Source of the DNA: Streptomyces termitum
GTDB taxonomy: Bacteria; Actinomycetota; Actinomycetes; Streptomycetales; Streptomycetaceae
DNA length: 64,000 nucleotides
NCBI RefSeq assembly: GCF_014650175.1
Contig: NZ_BMUL01000004.1
Span: forward strand, 62,001 to 126,000
Direction: 5' to 3'
The notes under the pieces are model-generated. The model searched no databases. It saw only the letters and a list, made by a program, of their open reading frames with translations, and was not told where the DNA came from. Below, piece by piece: positions 45,041 to 53,126 of this stretch (position 1 is the first letter of the stretch; every line of letters begins with the position of its first letter). Position numbers and translations under genes: made by a program.

Positions 45041-46090
45041 CGCGCCCGAAAGGGCGGCCCTGCGGCGGTCGAGGCGGGCCTGGAGGCCGTCCAGGGCCCG
45101 GTCGTAGGCGTCGAGCAGCGCGCTGGTGCGGCGCAGCAGCGCGGGCACCGCGGCGGCCCGGTCCGGGCCCGCCGTGGCCACCGCGATGCGCAGGGCCGAC
45201 CAGTGGTGGGCCACCCGGTCCACCTCGCGCGCCAGCTCGGCCAGCCGCGGCTCGCCGAAGCGCCGTCCCGCCGCGCGCAGGAACTCCGCGTGCAGCCCGG
45301 TCACCGCGAGGACCGGCCCGATGACGACGAAGGCCTCGTCGCCCGCGGCCGGGTCGCCGGGCAGCCGGTCGACCGCCTCCACCAGGAAGGAGCGCAGCCC
45401 CGCGAGCCCGCGCAGCCGGCCCGCCGCGACGTCGGCCGCGTCCGGCTCCGCCCGCAGCCCGCGCAGGTTCGCGGCGGTCACCCGGTCCACGAAGTCCGGG
45501 TCGAAGGCCGGCTGCTCCGGCCCGATCCGCACCTCCAGCCAGCGGTTGGCGATCGGGTTCGCGGTGAAGAACAGGTCCCGGTCGTGGTGGACCGGATTGC
45601 CGGAGTCCCGGGCCGCCTCCAGCGCGGCCAGCGGGATGGTCCCCTGGAAGGCGGGCGGCACCGGGTCGGCCACGAACACGTCGCCGGTGGTGTCGTCGAA
45701 GCCGTACAGCACCATCAGGTGGTTGGTGTGCACGTCGCGGTGGGCCGGCCGGAACGGCAGGTGGAAGTTGTCGGCGGCCACCGCGACGGGCGTGCCCGCC
45801 ACCAGCGCGGCCCGCACCTGCTCCCAGCCCTCCCGGGCGCCGGCCGGCTCGTGCCAGCGCGAGCGCACGTCGTGGAAGGGGGCCAGCCCGCCGAAGAGGT
45901 CCTCGGCCGCGCCCGGGAAGTAGTACTCCTCGCGGCGGACGTCGCCCGCCGGGTAGTCGAAGCCCCAGCCGGCCCCCAGCGCCTGCACCGGGTCCAGGCC
46001 GTGGAAGTCCAGGAGGACCCCGGCCGTCGTGTGCAGGCAGTGCGACAGCTCGTGCCGCCAGTAGCCGACGGGTCCCAGTTCAACGCGCAA
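45038..46090 (-). CDS. BtrH-like papain-fold protein (350 aa)
   Basis: TTG 46090 was chosen because GAGGAG lies at ideal distance, and it overlaps the end of the 46080-46661 gene by 11 bp. The N-terminal domain resembles BtrH of butirosin biosynthesis and C39-like proteases: ELSHCLHTTAGVLLDFHG with Cys 18, and HTNHLMVLYGFDDTTGDVFV with His 124 and Asp 142. The C-terminal 180 residues are helical, as in BtrH relatives. BtrH moves an acyl group from a carrier protein to an amine. Here it could transfer a carrier-bound acyl unit or act as an amidase in the maturation of the unusual residue. The exact reaction is not predictable. Confidence 0.78.
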   Translation of the reverse strand: MRVELGPVGYWRHELSHCLHTTAGVLLDFHGLDPVQALGAGWGFDYPAGDVRREEYYFPGAAEDLFGGLAPFHDVRSRWHEPAGAREGWEQVRAALVAGTPVAVAADNFHLPFRPAHRDVHTNHLMVLYGFDDTTGDVFVADPVPPAFQGTIPLAALEAARDSGNPVHHDRDLFFTANPIANRWLEVRIGPEQPAFDPDFVDRVTAANLRGLRAEPDAADVAAGRLRGLAGLRSFLVEAVDRLPGDPAAGDEAFVVIGPVLAVTGLHAEFLRAAGRRFGEPRLAELAREVDRVAHHWSALRIAVATAGPDRAAAVPALLRRTSALLDAYDRALDGLQARLDRRRAALSGA

Positions 46091-46661
46091 GACGGCTCTC
46101 CTCGTCCGCAGTGACGGTCATCGCGAAGACGTGCATCGCCGGGTTGTCCGGCAGCCGCACCGCGGCCAGCGGCGCGGGCACCCGCACCGGCACCCGCTGC
46201 TGCCAGAGCGACGGCGCGTGGTGCCGGTGGGTGTGGCGGGGATAGCGCATGCCGCTCGTGGAGAAGGCCAGGGGCTCCCCGAAGTACGGGGCGGTCTGGG
46301 GCCAGAAGTCGCTCATCCGCAGCCACTCCCGGCGCACCGTGCCGTCCGCGTGGTGCAGTTCGACCTCGTCCTCGGTGCGCCGCTCGGCGGCGCCGACCAG
46401 GCCGATCCAGTCCCAGCGGCCGGCCGGCAGCTCCACCAGCTGGCCCCGGCAGCGGACGTTGTCCCCGGCGCCGGTGTCCCGGGCCGGGAACGCGAAGACG
46501 GTCCCCTCCAGCTCCACCAGGGAGCCCGGCTCCGGAAGTTCCTCCGCCGGAAAAGTATTGCGCCAGATATTGAACCCGTACTCCCCGGACGTGTCCGGAG
46601 GCTGTATTCCGCGATTGTTGAAATGCGCGGACAGATTGACGACGGTGTTTCCCAATCCCAT
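46080..46661 (-). CDS. Unknown-family protein, candidate aziridine-forming subunit A (193 aa)
   Basis: The product begins MGLGNTVVNLSAHFNNRG. Its central LVELPAGRWDWIGLVG and following EVELHHADGT resemble LELPGGRCDWLHLTV and EVTLWLHFAGGT in the 118-residue protein at 50788. Both also end in VRLP followed by a hydrophobic stretch. The pattern is an all-beta domain. In vazabitide and azinomycin pathways, two proteins with no known relatives (Vzb10/11, AziU3/U2) form the aziridine by sulfate elimination. This pair is the natural counterpart here, but I cannot confirm homology by eye. It precedes the BtrH-like gene in a two-gene operon and is divergent from the GNAT gene. ATG 46661 is chosen; GTG 46664 is an alternative. 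Confidence 0.75.
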   Translation of the reverse strand: MGLGNTVVNLSAHFNNRGIQPPDTSGEYGFNIWRNTFPAEELPEPGSLVELEGTVFAFPARDTGAGDNVRCRGQLVELPAGRWDWIGLVGAAERRTEDEVELHHADGTVRREWLRMSDFWPQTAPYFGEPLAFSTSGMRYPRHTHRHHAPSLWQQRVPVRVPAPLAAVRLPDNPAMHVFAMTVTADEESRLAR

Positions 46662-46682
46662 CACATCCACTATGTTGCGGCT

Positions 46683-47540
46683 GTGCTCACCACAGAAAAG
46701 GCGGCCACTGCCGTCGATATCCAGATACGATTCCTCGACTCCGCCGCCGGTGCCCCGGAAGGACTCTGCGAGGCGGTGGCGGCGGTCACCGCGGACGCCT
46801 ACGCCGCGGGCGACCCGGTCCCCGGCCTGCCCGTCGCCGACGGCGCCCGCGAGCGGGCGGCCGACGTCCGCGCGGACCTCGCCGCGGGCCACGGCCTGTG
46901 GGTGGCCTCCCTCGACGGCGCGACCGCCGGCGCGGTGCGGGCCGTGGTCCGCCCCGACGGCGACTGGGAGGTGCGCCGCCTCGCGGTCTCCCCCCGGGTG
47001 CGCCACGCGGGCCTCGGCCGGCTGCTGCTGCGCCGCCTGGAGGCCGCGGCCGCGGCCGCGGGCGCCCGGCGGGTGGTGCTCGACGCCGTGGTGGAGCGGG
47101 GCAACCCGGCCTTCTACGCCCGGGTCGGCTTCCGCACGGTGCGCCACTTCGGCGCCGCCGACAAGCCGCTCTCCGAGGTCCACATGGTGCGCGACCCGTC
47201 CGCCCCGCCGGAGCCCGGCCGCCCCTGCGCCCCCGTCGGCGACGGCCGGGCGGTGTCCTGGTGGGCCGCACCGGACGGCACCCTCTGCCGCACCGGCGCG
47301 CCGCTGCCCGAGGGCCCCGAGGAGGGGCTGCTCGGCATCGACGTGCTGCCCGGCACCGCCGCCGCCCGGTGGCCGGAGGCCGAAGCGGCGCTGGCGGCCC
47401 GCGCCGACCGGCGCACCGGGGACGGCCTGTTCTTCGCCGGGCCCGCCGCGCGGATCGCCGCGTTCGCCCAGCCCCGGCTGGTCCACCCCGGCCTGCTGGC
47501 CTGGTGGCGCGCCCCGGCGGCCCGCGCCCCGCGCCCCTGA
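46683..47540 (+). CDS. GNAT-family acetyltransferase with C-terminal extension (285 aa)
   Basis: Residues about 1-160 form a GNAT domain: WEVRRLAVSPRVRHAGLGRL carries the acetyl-CoA-binding motif (RxxGxG/A variant), and AFYARVGFRTVRHF follows. The remaining 110 residues (from about SWWAAPDGTLCRT) are not a domain I recognise. It is transcribed divergently from the 46661 operon. In clusters for toxic amines such acetyltransferases often give self-resistance by N-acetylation. A biosynthetic or protective acetylation of the diamino acid is equally possible. GTG 46683 is favoured; ATG 46623 would overlap the divergent gene. It ends 28 bp before the convergent transketolase gene. Confidence 0.78.
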   Translation: MLTTEKAATAVDIQIRFLDSAAGAPEGLCEAVAAVTADAYAAGDPVPGLPVADGARERAADVRADLAAGHGLWVASLDGATAGAVRAVVRPDGDWEVRRLAVSPRVRHAGLGRLLLRRLEAAAAAAGARRVVLDAVVERGNPAFYARVGFRTVRHFGAADKPLSEVHMVRDPSAPPEPGRPCAPVGDGRAVSWWAAPDGTLCRTGAPLPEGPEEGLLGIDVLPGTAAARWPEAEAALAARADRRTGDGLFFAGPAARIAAFAQPRLVHPGLLAWWRAPAARAPRP

Positions 47541-47568
47541 ACCGGGGCCGGGGCGCCCGCCGTACGGC

Positions 47569-48582
47569 TCACCGCGCGGCGGCCAGGGAGGCCGCCGCCG
47601 CGACGATCCGCTCGGAGGAGACCCCGGCCAGCTCCAGCAGCTCCCGCTCGTCGGCCACGTGGTCGAAGAACCGGTCCGGCACGCCGATCCGGTGCACCCG
47701 GCACGGCGCCTCCTGCGTCACCACCTCGCAGACCGCGGCCCCCAGGCCGCCCACCACCAGGTGGTCCTCGACCGTGACGATGCCGCCGGTCTCCCGCGCC
47801 GCCGCGAGCACGGCCTCCCGGTCCAGCGGCTTGATCGTGTGCATGTTGAGCACCCGGGCCGACACGCCCCGCGCCGCCAGCTCGCGCGCCGCCTCCAGCG
47901 CCATCGACACCGGGTGGGGGCCCGTCGCCACGATCGTGACGTCCGTGCCCGCCCGCAGCTCCCGCGCCCTGCCGACGGTGAACTCGTACGGCTCCTGGTG
48001 CACGAGCGGCGTCGCGGCCCGGCCCAGCCGCAGGAACAGCGGGCCCGGCAGACCGGCCGTGGCGCGCACCGCGTACTCGGTCTCCACCGCGTCCGCCGGC
48101 ACCACCACGGTCAGGTTCGGCAGCGTCCGCAGGATCGCCAGGTCCTCCACCGCGTGGTGGGTGGGCCCGTAGTGCCCGGCCGAGAGGCCCGCGTGCGTCG
48201 CGACGATCCGCACCGGGAGGCCGTTCCCCGCGACGTCGATCTTGACCTGCTCGCAGGCGCGGGCCGCCGCGAACCCCGACAGGGTGTTCGCGTACGGCAG
48301 CAGCCCGGTCGCCGCCAGCCCCGCCGAGACGCCCATCAGATTGGCCTCGGCGATGCCGACGTTGACGTACTGCTCCGGCAGCTCCTCGCCGAACAGCGTC
48401 TCCAGGCCGCCCATGTCCGAGTCCACGCAGACGATCCGCGGATCGGCCCTGGCCAGCTCCAGCAGCGTGCGGCGGTACACCTCGCGGGCGGGCACCGCGT
48501 ACCGCTCCTCCCAGGACGGCCCGGCGTCCCCGGTCGGCGTCCCGGCCGGTGCCGGGGCCGTCTCCGGCATCGTGGCGGTCAT
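47569..48582 (-). CDS. Transketolase, C-terminal (pyrimidine/C-domain) subunit (337 aa)
   Basis: The second half of a split transketolase: NVGIAEANLMGVSAGLAATG and THHAVEDLAILRTLPNLTVV mark the pyrimidine-binding domain, and GGIVTVEDHLVVGGLGAAV the C-terminal domain. ATG 48582 overlaps the N-terminal subunit gene by ATGA. Split transketolases are common in natural-product clusters. In vazabitide A biosynthesis a transketolase pair (Vzb7/8) adds a two-carbon ketol unit to the carrier-bound glutamate semialdehyde. The same carrier, reductase and aminotransferase set surrounds this pair, so the same reaction is inferred here. Confidence 0.93.
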   Translation of the reverse strand: MTATMPETAPAPAGTPTGDAGPSWEERYAVPAREVYRRTLLELARADPRIVCVDSDMGGLETLFGEELPEQYVNVGIAEANLMGVSAGLAATGLLPYANTLSGFAAARACEQVKIDVAGNGLPVRIVATHAGLSAGHYGPTHHAVEDLAILRTLPNLTVVVPADAVETEYAVRATAGLPGPLFLRLGRAATPLVHQEPYEFTVGRARELRAGTDVTIVATGPHPVSMALEAARELAARGVSARVLNMHTIKPLDREAVLAAARETGGIVTVEDHLVVGGLGAAVCEVVTQEAPCRVHRIGVPDRFFDHVADERELLELAGVSSERIVAAAASLAAAR

Positions 48583-49439
48583 CGTGCCCTCCTCGCGTTC
48601 AGACCGGTCATGGCCCGCTGGAGCAGCCGAGGCGTCAGCCGCACCGAATGGGACTTCTTCTTGCCCTCGAACAGGGGCACCCCGCGGCCCTTCACCGTCC
48701 GCGCCAGCACCACCGTCGGCCGTCCGGAGGCGTCCGGCAGCCCGGCGAACACCGCGCGCAGCGCGTCCAGGTCGTGGCCGTCCACCTCCTCCACCGCCCA
48801 GCCGAAGCTGCGCCACCGGTCGCCCAGCGGCTCCAGGCTCACGCACTCCTCGGTGGAGCCCGAGATCTGCAGCCCGTTGCGGTCGACGACCGCGACCAGG
48901 TTGTCGAGCCCGTGGTGGCCCGCGTTCATCGCGGCCTCCCACACCGAGCCCTCCTGGAGCTCGCCGTCGCCGAGCAGGGCGAAGGCGCGGCCCGGCCGCC
49001 CCGTGCGGCGCAGCCCGAGCGCGACCCCGGAGGCCAGCGACAGGCCGTGCCCCAGGGAGCCGGTCGGGAACTCCACCCCGGGCAGCCGCCGCAGCGGGTG
49101 CCCGGCCAGCCGGCTGCCGGGCGCGCCGTAGGTGGCGAGCTCGGCCCGGTCGATGAAGCCGCGCTGGGCCAGCACGGCGTACAGGGCGGCGCTCGCGTGC
49201 CCCTTGCTGAGCACGAACCAGTCGCGGCCGTCCCAGTCGGGCCGCTCCGGCCGCAGCCGCAGCACCTCGTGGTAGAGGACGGTCAGCACGTCGGCCGCGG
49301 ACAAGCTGCCGCCGACGTGGGTGCCGTGCGCGGTGGTGCCCATCCGCAGCACGAGCTCGCGCACCTCGTGCGCCAGGGCGGCCAGGTCCGGCGGCTCCGC
49401 CGCGACGGGGACCGGGGACGGCTCGGCCAGGATGCTCAC
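48579..49439 (-). CDS. Transketolase, N-terminal (TPP-binding) subunit (286 aa)
   Basis: Contains the thiamine diphosphate motif GDGELQEGSVWEAAMNAG with NLVAVVDRNG, and the upstream DWFVLSKGHASAALYAVLA and HVGGSLSAADVLTVLYHEVL segments typical of transketolase N-domains. GTG 49439 overlaps the aminotransferase stop by GTGA. It forms one enzyme with the following subunit. The acceptor is most likely the carrier-protein-bound semialdehyde made by the kinase/reductase pair at 42744-44759. Confidence 0.93.
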   Translation of the reverse strand: MSILAEPSPVPVAAEPPDLAALAHEVRELVLRMGTTAHGTHVGGSLSAADVLTVLYHEVLRLRPERPDWDGRDWFVLSKGHASAALYAVLAQRGFIDRAELATYGAPGSRLAGHPLRRLPGVEFPTGSLGHGLSLASGVALGLRRTGRPGRAFALLGDGELQEGSVWEAAMNAGHHGLDNLVAVVDRNGLQISGSTEECVSLEPLGDRWRSFGWAVEEVDGHDLDALRAVFAGLPDASGRPTVVLARTVKGRGVPLFEGKKKSHSVRLTPRLLQRAMTGLNARRAR

Positions 49440-50791
49440 GCGTTCTCCTCCGGGGTGCTGACCGCGGCGTGCCACGGCGGGCGGTACTCCATCGCCCGCG
49501 CCAGCGGCAGCAGGTCGTCGATCCGGTCCCAGACCTTCTCGAAGGCCAGCGCGCACCGGTCCAGGACCGGTCCCGCCGCCGGGTTGAGGTGGATCCGCTG
49601 GATCGTCACCGAGTCCTCGATCACGGCCAGCGAGACGGGGAAGTCCGCGATGTCGTGCCGGGGGCGCGCCGCGCCCTCGATCCGCCACGGATAGCCGCCG
49701 AAGCCGGACAGCTCGCGGAACGCCCGCTGCCCCGGCACCGGCACCACCTGGTACGGGGCCACCGGCACGCCCTCCGCCTTCAGCGCCCGCTGGAGCACCG
49801 CGCGCAGGGCGCCGTCGGAGAGCTCGGGACGGCCCAGGCCCGCCGCGGAGAAGCGCAGCCGCAGGATGTGCCAGGCGTGCGTGCGGTCGGCGGGCACCCG
49901 CGGGACGATCAGCCCCGGCAGCCGGCCGATCCGGTCGAGGAAGGACTCCACGTTCTTGGCGCGCAGCGCGTGGTACTCGTCGAGCCGGGCCAGCTGGCGG
50001 CGGGTGAAGGCGGCCTGCACCGCGCTCAGCTTCTCGTTGCCCGCCAGCACCCGCGAGATGTAGTCGCGGTCCCGGCCCGCCCGCAGGTCCTCGCCGAACT
50101 GGCGGCGCAGCACGATCCGTTCGTACAGCTCCTCGTCGTCGGTGGTGATCAGCCCGCCCTCGCCGCAGGTCGGCAGGTTCTTGACCACGTTGAGGCTGGT
50201 GGCGTTCACGTCGCCGATCGAACCGGCCCGGCGGCCCCGGTACTCGGCGCCCTGGGCCTGCGCGGCGTCCTCGACGAGCTTCAGCCCGTGCCGGTCGGCG
50301 AGCGCGCGCAGCGCCGTCATGTCGGCGGGCAGGCCGTGCAGGTGCACCACGACGATCGCCCGGGTCCGCTCGGTGATCGCCGCGGCGGCCGCCTCGGGGT
50401 CCATGGTGAAGGTGACCGGGTCCACGTCGACGAAGACGGGCACCAGCAGCCGCTGCACCACCGGGATCGCCGTCCCGATGAAGGTGAGCGCGGGCACCAG
50501 CACCTCGGAGCCCGGCTCCAGGTCCAGCGCGGCCAGCGCCAGTTCCAGCGCCGCCGTCCCGTTGGAGACGGCCGCGCAGTAGCGCGTCCCGGTGTAGGCG
50601 GCCCAGTCGCGCTGGAGGGCGGACACCTCGCCGCGCCCGGCGTCGTTGGAGGTGAACAGCCCGCCGTCGAGCACGCTGCGGACCGCCGCGTGCTCCTCCT
50701 CGGTGATCACCGGCCAGCCGGTGAGCTCCTTGCCCATGTCCTGCCGGCGCAGCGACTTGGCGCCGCCGAACATCGCCAGTGTGCCGCTCAT
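49436..50791 (-). CDS. DegT/DnrJ/EryC1-type aminotransferase (451 aa)
   Basis: A PLP-dependent aminotransferase of the sugar-aminotransferase fold. Features include TRYCAAVSNGTAALELALAA, VVHLHGLPADM, VEDAAQAQGAEY (cofactor Asp), and the Schiff-base Lys in LNVVKNLPTCGEGG. Members normally aminate keto sugars. Here the enzyme lies in a tight operon with the transketolase and the carrier-protein ligase, so it would aminate the new ketone of the extended carrier-bound chain, giving 2,6-diamino-5,7-dihydroxyheptanoate. This is the order of steps known for vazabitide A. ATG 50791 overlaps the 50788 gene by ATGA. Confidence 0.9.
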   Translation of the reverse strand: MSGTLAMFGGAKSLRRQDMGKELTGWPVITEEEHAAVRSVLDGGLFTSNDAGRGEVSALQRDWAAYTGTRYCAAVSNGTAALELALAALDLEPGSEVLVPALTFIGTAIPVVQRLLVPVFVDVDPVTFTMDPEAAAAAITERTRAIVVVHLHGLPADMTALRALADRHGLKLVEDAAQAQGAEYRGRRAGSIGDVNATSLNVVKNLPTCGEGGLITTDDEELYERIVLRRQFGEDLRAGRDRDYISRVLAGNEKLSAVQAAFTRRQLARLDEYHALRAKNVESFLDRIGRLPGLIVPRVPADRTHAWHILRLRFSAAGLGRPELSDGALRAVLQRALKAEGVPVAPYQVVPVPGQRAFRELSGFGGYPWRIEGAARPRHDIADFPVSLAVIEDSVTIQRIHLNPAAGPVLDRCALAFEKVWDRIDDLLPLARAMEYRPPWHAAVSTPEENA

Positions 50792-51144
50792 GTCGTCACC
50801 AGACCGCTCTCGTGGGGATCGGGCAGGCCGGCCGGGGCCGGTGCCACCGTGGTCAGCGCGAGGAGGTCGATCCCCTCCCGCTCGGGCAGCCGTACGCCTT
50901 CCAGCGCGTCGCGCCGGGTCACCGGCACGCGCAGCCGTACGGCCTCTCCCGCCGGGACGCCGGCGGTCTCGGGGTCGGTGCCGCCGGCGAAGTGCAGCCA
51001 CAGCGTCACCTCGGCGGCCTCCCGGGCGCGCACCGTCAGGTGCAGCCAGTCGCAGCGGCCGCCGGGCAGCTCCAGCATCCGGCCGTCGAAGGGCACCGGG
51101 CCCTCCAGCGGCACGGCGGCCAGCCGGCCCGGTCCGGCGCTCAC
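50788..51144 (-). CDS. Unknown-family protein, candidate aziridine-forming subunit B (118 aa)
   Basis: GTG 51144 overlaps the LysX-like stop (GTGA), and its own stop overlaps the aminotransferase start. The core LELPGGRCDWLHLTVR and EVTLWLHFAGGT resemble the 193-residue protein at 46080-46661, and the C-terminal VRLPEREGIDLLALTTV matches that protein's VRLP...MTVT end. It looks like a short all-beta domain without catalytic motifs. Its position beside the aminotransferase parallels the gene order I recall in vzb (transketolase pair, aminotransferase, then Vzb10/11). The function is inferred, not shown. Confidence 0.75.
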   Translation of the reverse strand: MSAGPGRLAAVPLEGPVPFDGRMLELPGGRCDWLHLTVRAREAAEVTLWLHFAGGTDPETAGVPAGEAVRLRVPVTRRDALEGVRLPEREGIDLLALTTVAPAPAGLPDPHESGLVTT

Positions 51145-52010
51145 TCCTCCTCCCAGGCGGCGAGCCGGGCCTCGACGTAGTCCACGTACGCGCCCACCAG
51201 ATCGGTGCCCAGGACCTCGATGGCACCGTGGAACTCGGGTGTGTGGTTCACCTCGTTGACGACCATCCGGCCGTCCCGGTGCTCGATGACGTCGACGCCG
51301 AGGACGCCCTCGCCGATCGCCTCGGCGGTCCGGGTGAGGAGCTTGACCAGGTCGTCGGTGAGCGGGCACACCTCGGTGCGGCCGCCGAGCGCCGTGTTGG
51401 TGCGCCAGTTCTCGGAGATCTTGTAGATCGCGCCGACCACCTCGCCGCCGAAGACGTACGCCTTGATGTCCCGGCCGGGCTTGTCGATGTACTCCTGGAC
51501 GTAGGTGATCCGGTGGTGCGGGCCCGGTAGCGCCGCCCGGTGCTCGAAGATCGCCTCGGCGCCCTCGTGGTCGTGCAGCCGGGCGCCCATCCGGCCCCAG
51601 GAGCCGGTCAGCGGCTTGACCACCGCGGGATAGCCGAAGCCGTCCAGGGCGTCCAGGGCCGAGTCCGGGACCAGCCCGACCATCGCCCGGGGCGTGGGCA
51701 GCCCGCCCTCGCGCAGGGCGAGGGTCGTCAGCAGCTTGTCCCCGCAGAGGTTGATGATCCGCGAGCTGTTGAGCACCGGCACGCCCTGGTGCTCCAGGAG
51801 CCGGCTCGCGTACGCGTTGCGGGTGTGCGAGATCTCGCGGCTCAGCGCGCCCCGGTAGGGGAGCGTGTCGGAACCGTCGAGGAGGAACGTCAGGCGCCGG
51901 GTGTCGAGCTGTTCGAACTCGATGTCCCGCTTGCGCAGTTCGGCCAGGAGGAGACGCTCCTCCAGGCGAACGCGCGAGGTCAGTACCGCCAACGGTCGTC
52001 GTGTGGTCAC
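51141..52010 (-). CDS. lysX: LysX-type ATP-grasp ligase loading the carrier protein (289 aa)
   Basis: An ATP-grasp ligase of the RimK/LysX family: GDKLLTTLALREGGLPTPRA, YPAVVKPLTGSWGRMG, a metal-binding GVDVIEHRDGRMVVNEVNHT and the family-typical NHTPEFHGAIEVLG. It is about the usual LysX length. It joins the alpha-amino group of glutamate (or a homologue) to the C-terminal Glu side chain of the LysW-like carrier with ATP. GTG 52010 overlaps the LysK-like stop. The paired carrier gene lies about 6 kb away in a separate operon. Confidence 0.9.
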   Translation of the reverse strand: MTTRRPLAVLTSRVRLEERLLLAELRKRDIEFEQLDTRRLTFLLDGSDTLPYRGALSREISHTRNAYASRLLEHQGVPVLNSSRIINLCGDKLLTTLALREGGLPTPRAMVGLVPDSALDALDGFGYPAVVKPLTGSWGRMGARLHDHEGAEAIFEHRAALPGPHHRITYVQEYIDKPGRDIKAYVFGGEVVGAIYKISENWRTNTALGGRTEVCPLTDDLVKLLTRTAEAIGEGVLGVDVIEHRDGRMVVNEVNHTPEFHGAIEVLGTDLVGAYVDYVEARLAAWEEE

Positions 52011-53110
52011 GGCGTGCCGCCTCCCATGCAGTCGAGGGCACCGGTCGTGGTGCGCAGAGTGGCCACCGACCGCTCCAGCCGCGGCAGCGCCGCCGTCAGG
52101 ACGTCGATGGCAGTGAGGTATTCGGGCAGGGCGATGTGCTCGTCGCCGGTGTGGCAGAGGCGGGAGTCGCCGGGGCCGTACGCCGCCGTCGGCACCCCCC
52201 AGACCGGGCCGACGACGTTCCAGTCGGCGGTGCCCAGCTTCAGCTTCGCCGCCGGCCGGGCGCCGCCCTCGCGGATCGCCGCCGACAGCGCCTTGACCAC
52301 CGGGTCCGTCCGCGGGGAGCGCACCGCCTCGACGTGCTCGACGACGGTGATCCGCCGCCCGCCCGCCAGCCCGGCGAGCGCGGCCCGGAAGGCCGGCGCG
52401 TCGAAGTGCACCGGCACCCGGCACGACACCTCGACCGAGGCCCGCTCCAGACCGCCCTCCAGGGCGATCACCGAGGGCAGCGCCCGGTCGAAGAGGGCGG
52501 GCGCCGCCCCGGGGCCGTACCGCTCCGCCAGCCAGGCCCGCACGCCGAACCAGAAGTCGGCGACGAGCTCCGCGGCCGTCGGCTCGGGCGAACTGGTGTG
52601 GGCGGCCGGCTGCTCGGCGTCCATCCGGAACCGGAAGACGCCCTTGTAGCCGATGCCCACGCAGTCGGCGCCGCTCGGCTCGCCGATCACCAGGGCGTCC
52701 GGCCGCGACAGCCCGGCCAGGTGGCGGGCCCCGGTCGAGGTGCGCTCCTCGTCCACCGCGCCGACCACCGTGATCCGCGCGCCGGTGGTGTCCGCGAGGC
52801 GGGCCGCCGCGCAGACGAACGCGGCCAGCGGCCCCTTCGCGTCGACCGCGCCCCGCCCGTACAGGACGTCGCCCGACAGCCGGACCGGCACCTCGCCCGG
52901 CACGGTGTCCATGTGGCCCAGCAGCATCAGGCGCGGGCCGTCGGCCGGCCCCACCGAGCCGTGCGCGTTCCCGGCCGCGTCGAGGTGCGCGTCGAAGCCG
53001 AGCCGGTCCATCGCCGAGACCAGGAAGGCCCCGACGGCGGCCTCCCCGCCCGACACGGACGGGATGCCGACGAGCGAGCGCAGCAGCGCGGTCTCCTCGC
53101 GGCGGTCCAT
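52007..53110 (-). CDS. lysK: LysK-type carrier-protein hydrolase (367 aa)
   Basis: An M20-family zinc hydrolase with LLGHMDTVPG, GRGAVDAKGPLAAF and VDEERTSTGARHL, most similar in pattern to LysK ([LysW]-lysine/ornithine hydrolase). It would release the finished amino acid from the carrier protein. ATG 53110 (MDRREETALLRSLVGIPSVSG) is chosen; GTG 53119 is possible. It overlaps the LysX-like gene by GTGA. It completes the carrier set with lysW, lysX, lysY and lysZ homologues; no LysJ aminotransferase is present, its place being taken by the transketolase and DegT-type aminotransferase. Confidence 0.87.
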   Translation of the reverse strand: MDRREETALLRSLVGIPSVSGGEAAVGAFLVSAMDRLGFDAHLDAAGNAHGSVGPADGPRLMLLGHMDTVPGEVPVRLSGDVLYGRGAVDAKGPLAAFVCAAARLADTTGARITVVGAVDEERTSTGARHLAGLSRPDALVIGEPSGADCVGIGYKGVFRFRMDAEQPAAHTSSPEPTAAELVADFWFGVRAWLAERYGPGAAPALFDRALPSVIALEGGLERASVEVSCRVPVHFDAPAFRAALAGLAGGRRITVVEHVEAVRSPRTDPVVKALSAAIREGGARPAAKLKLGTADWNVVGPVWGVPTAAYGPGDSRLCHTGDEHIALPEYLTAIDVLTAALPRLERSVATLRTTTGALDCMGGGTP

Positions 53111-53126
53111 GGCGCCCACGCCCGCG

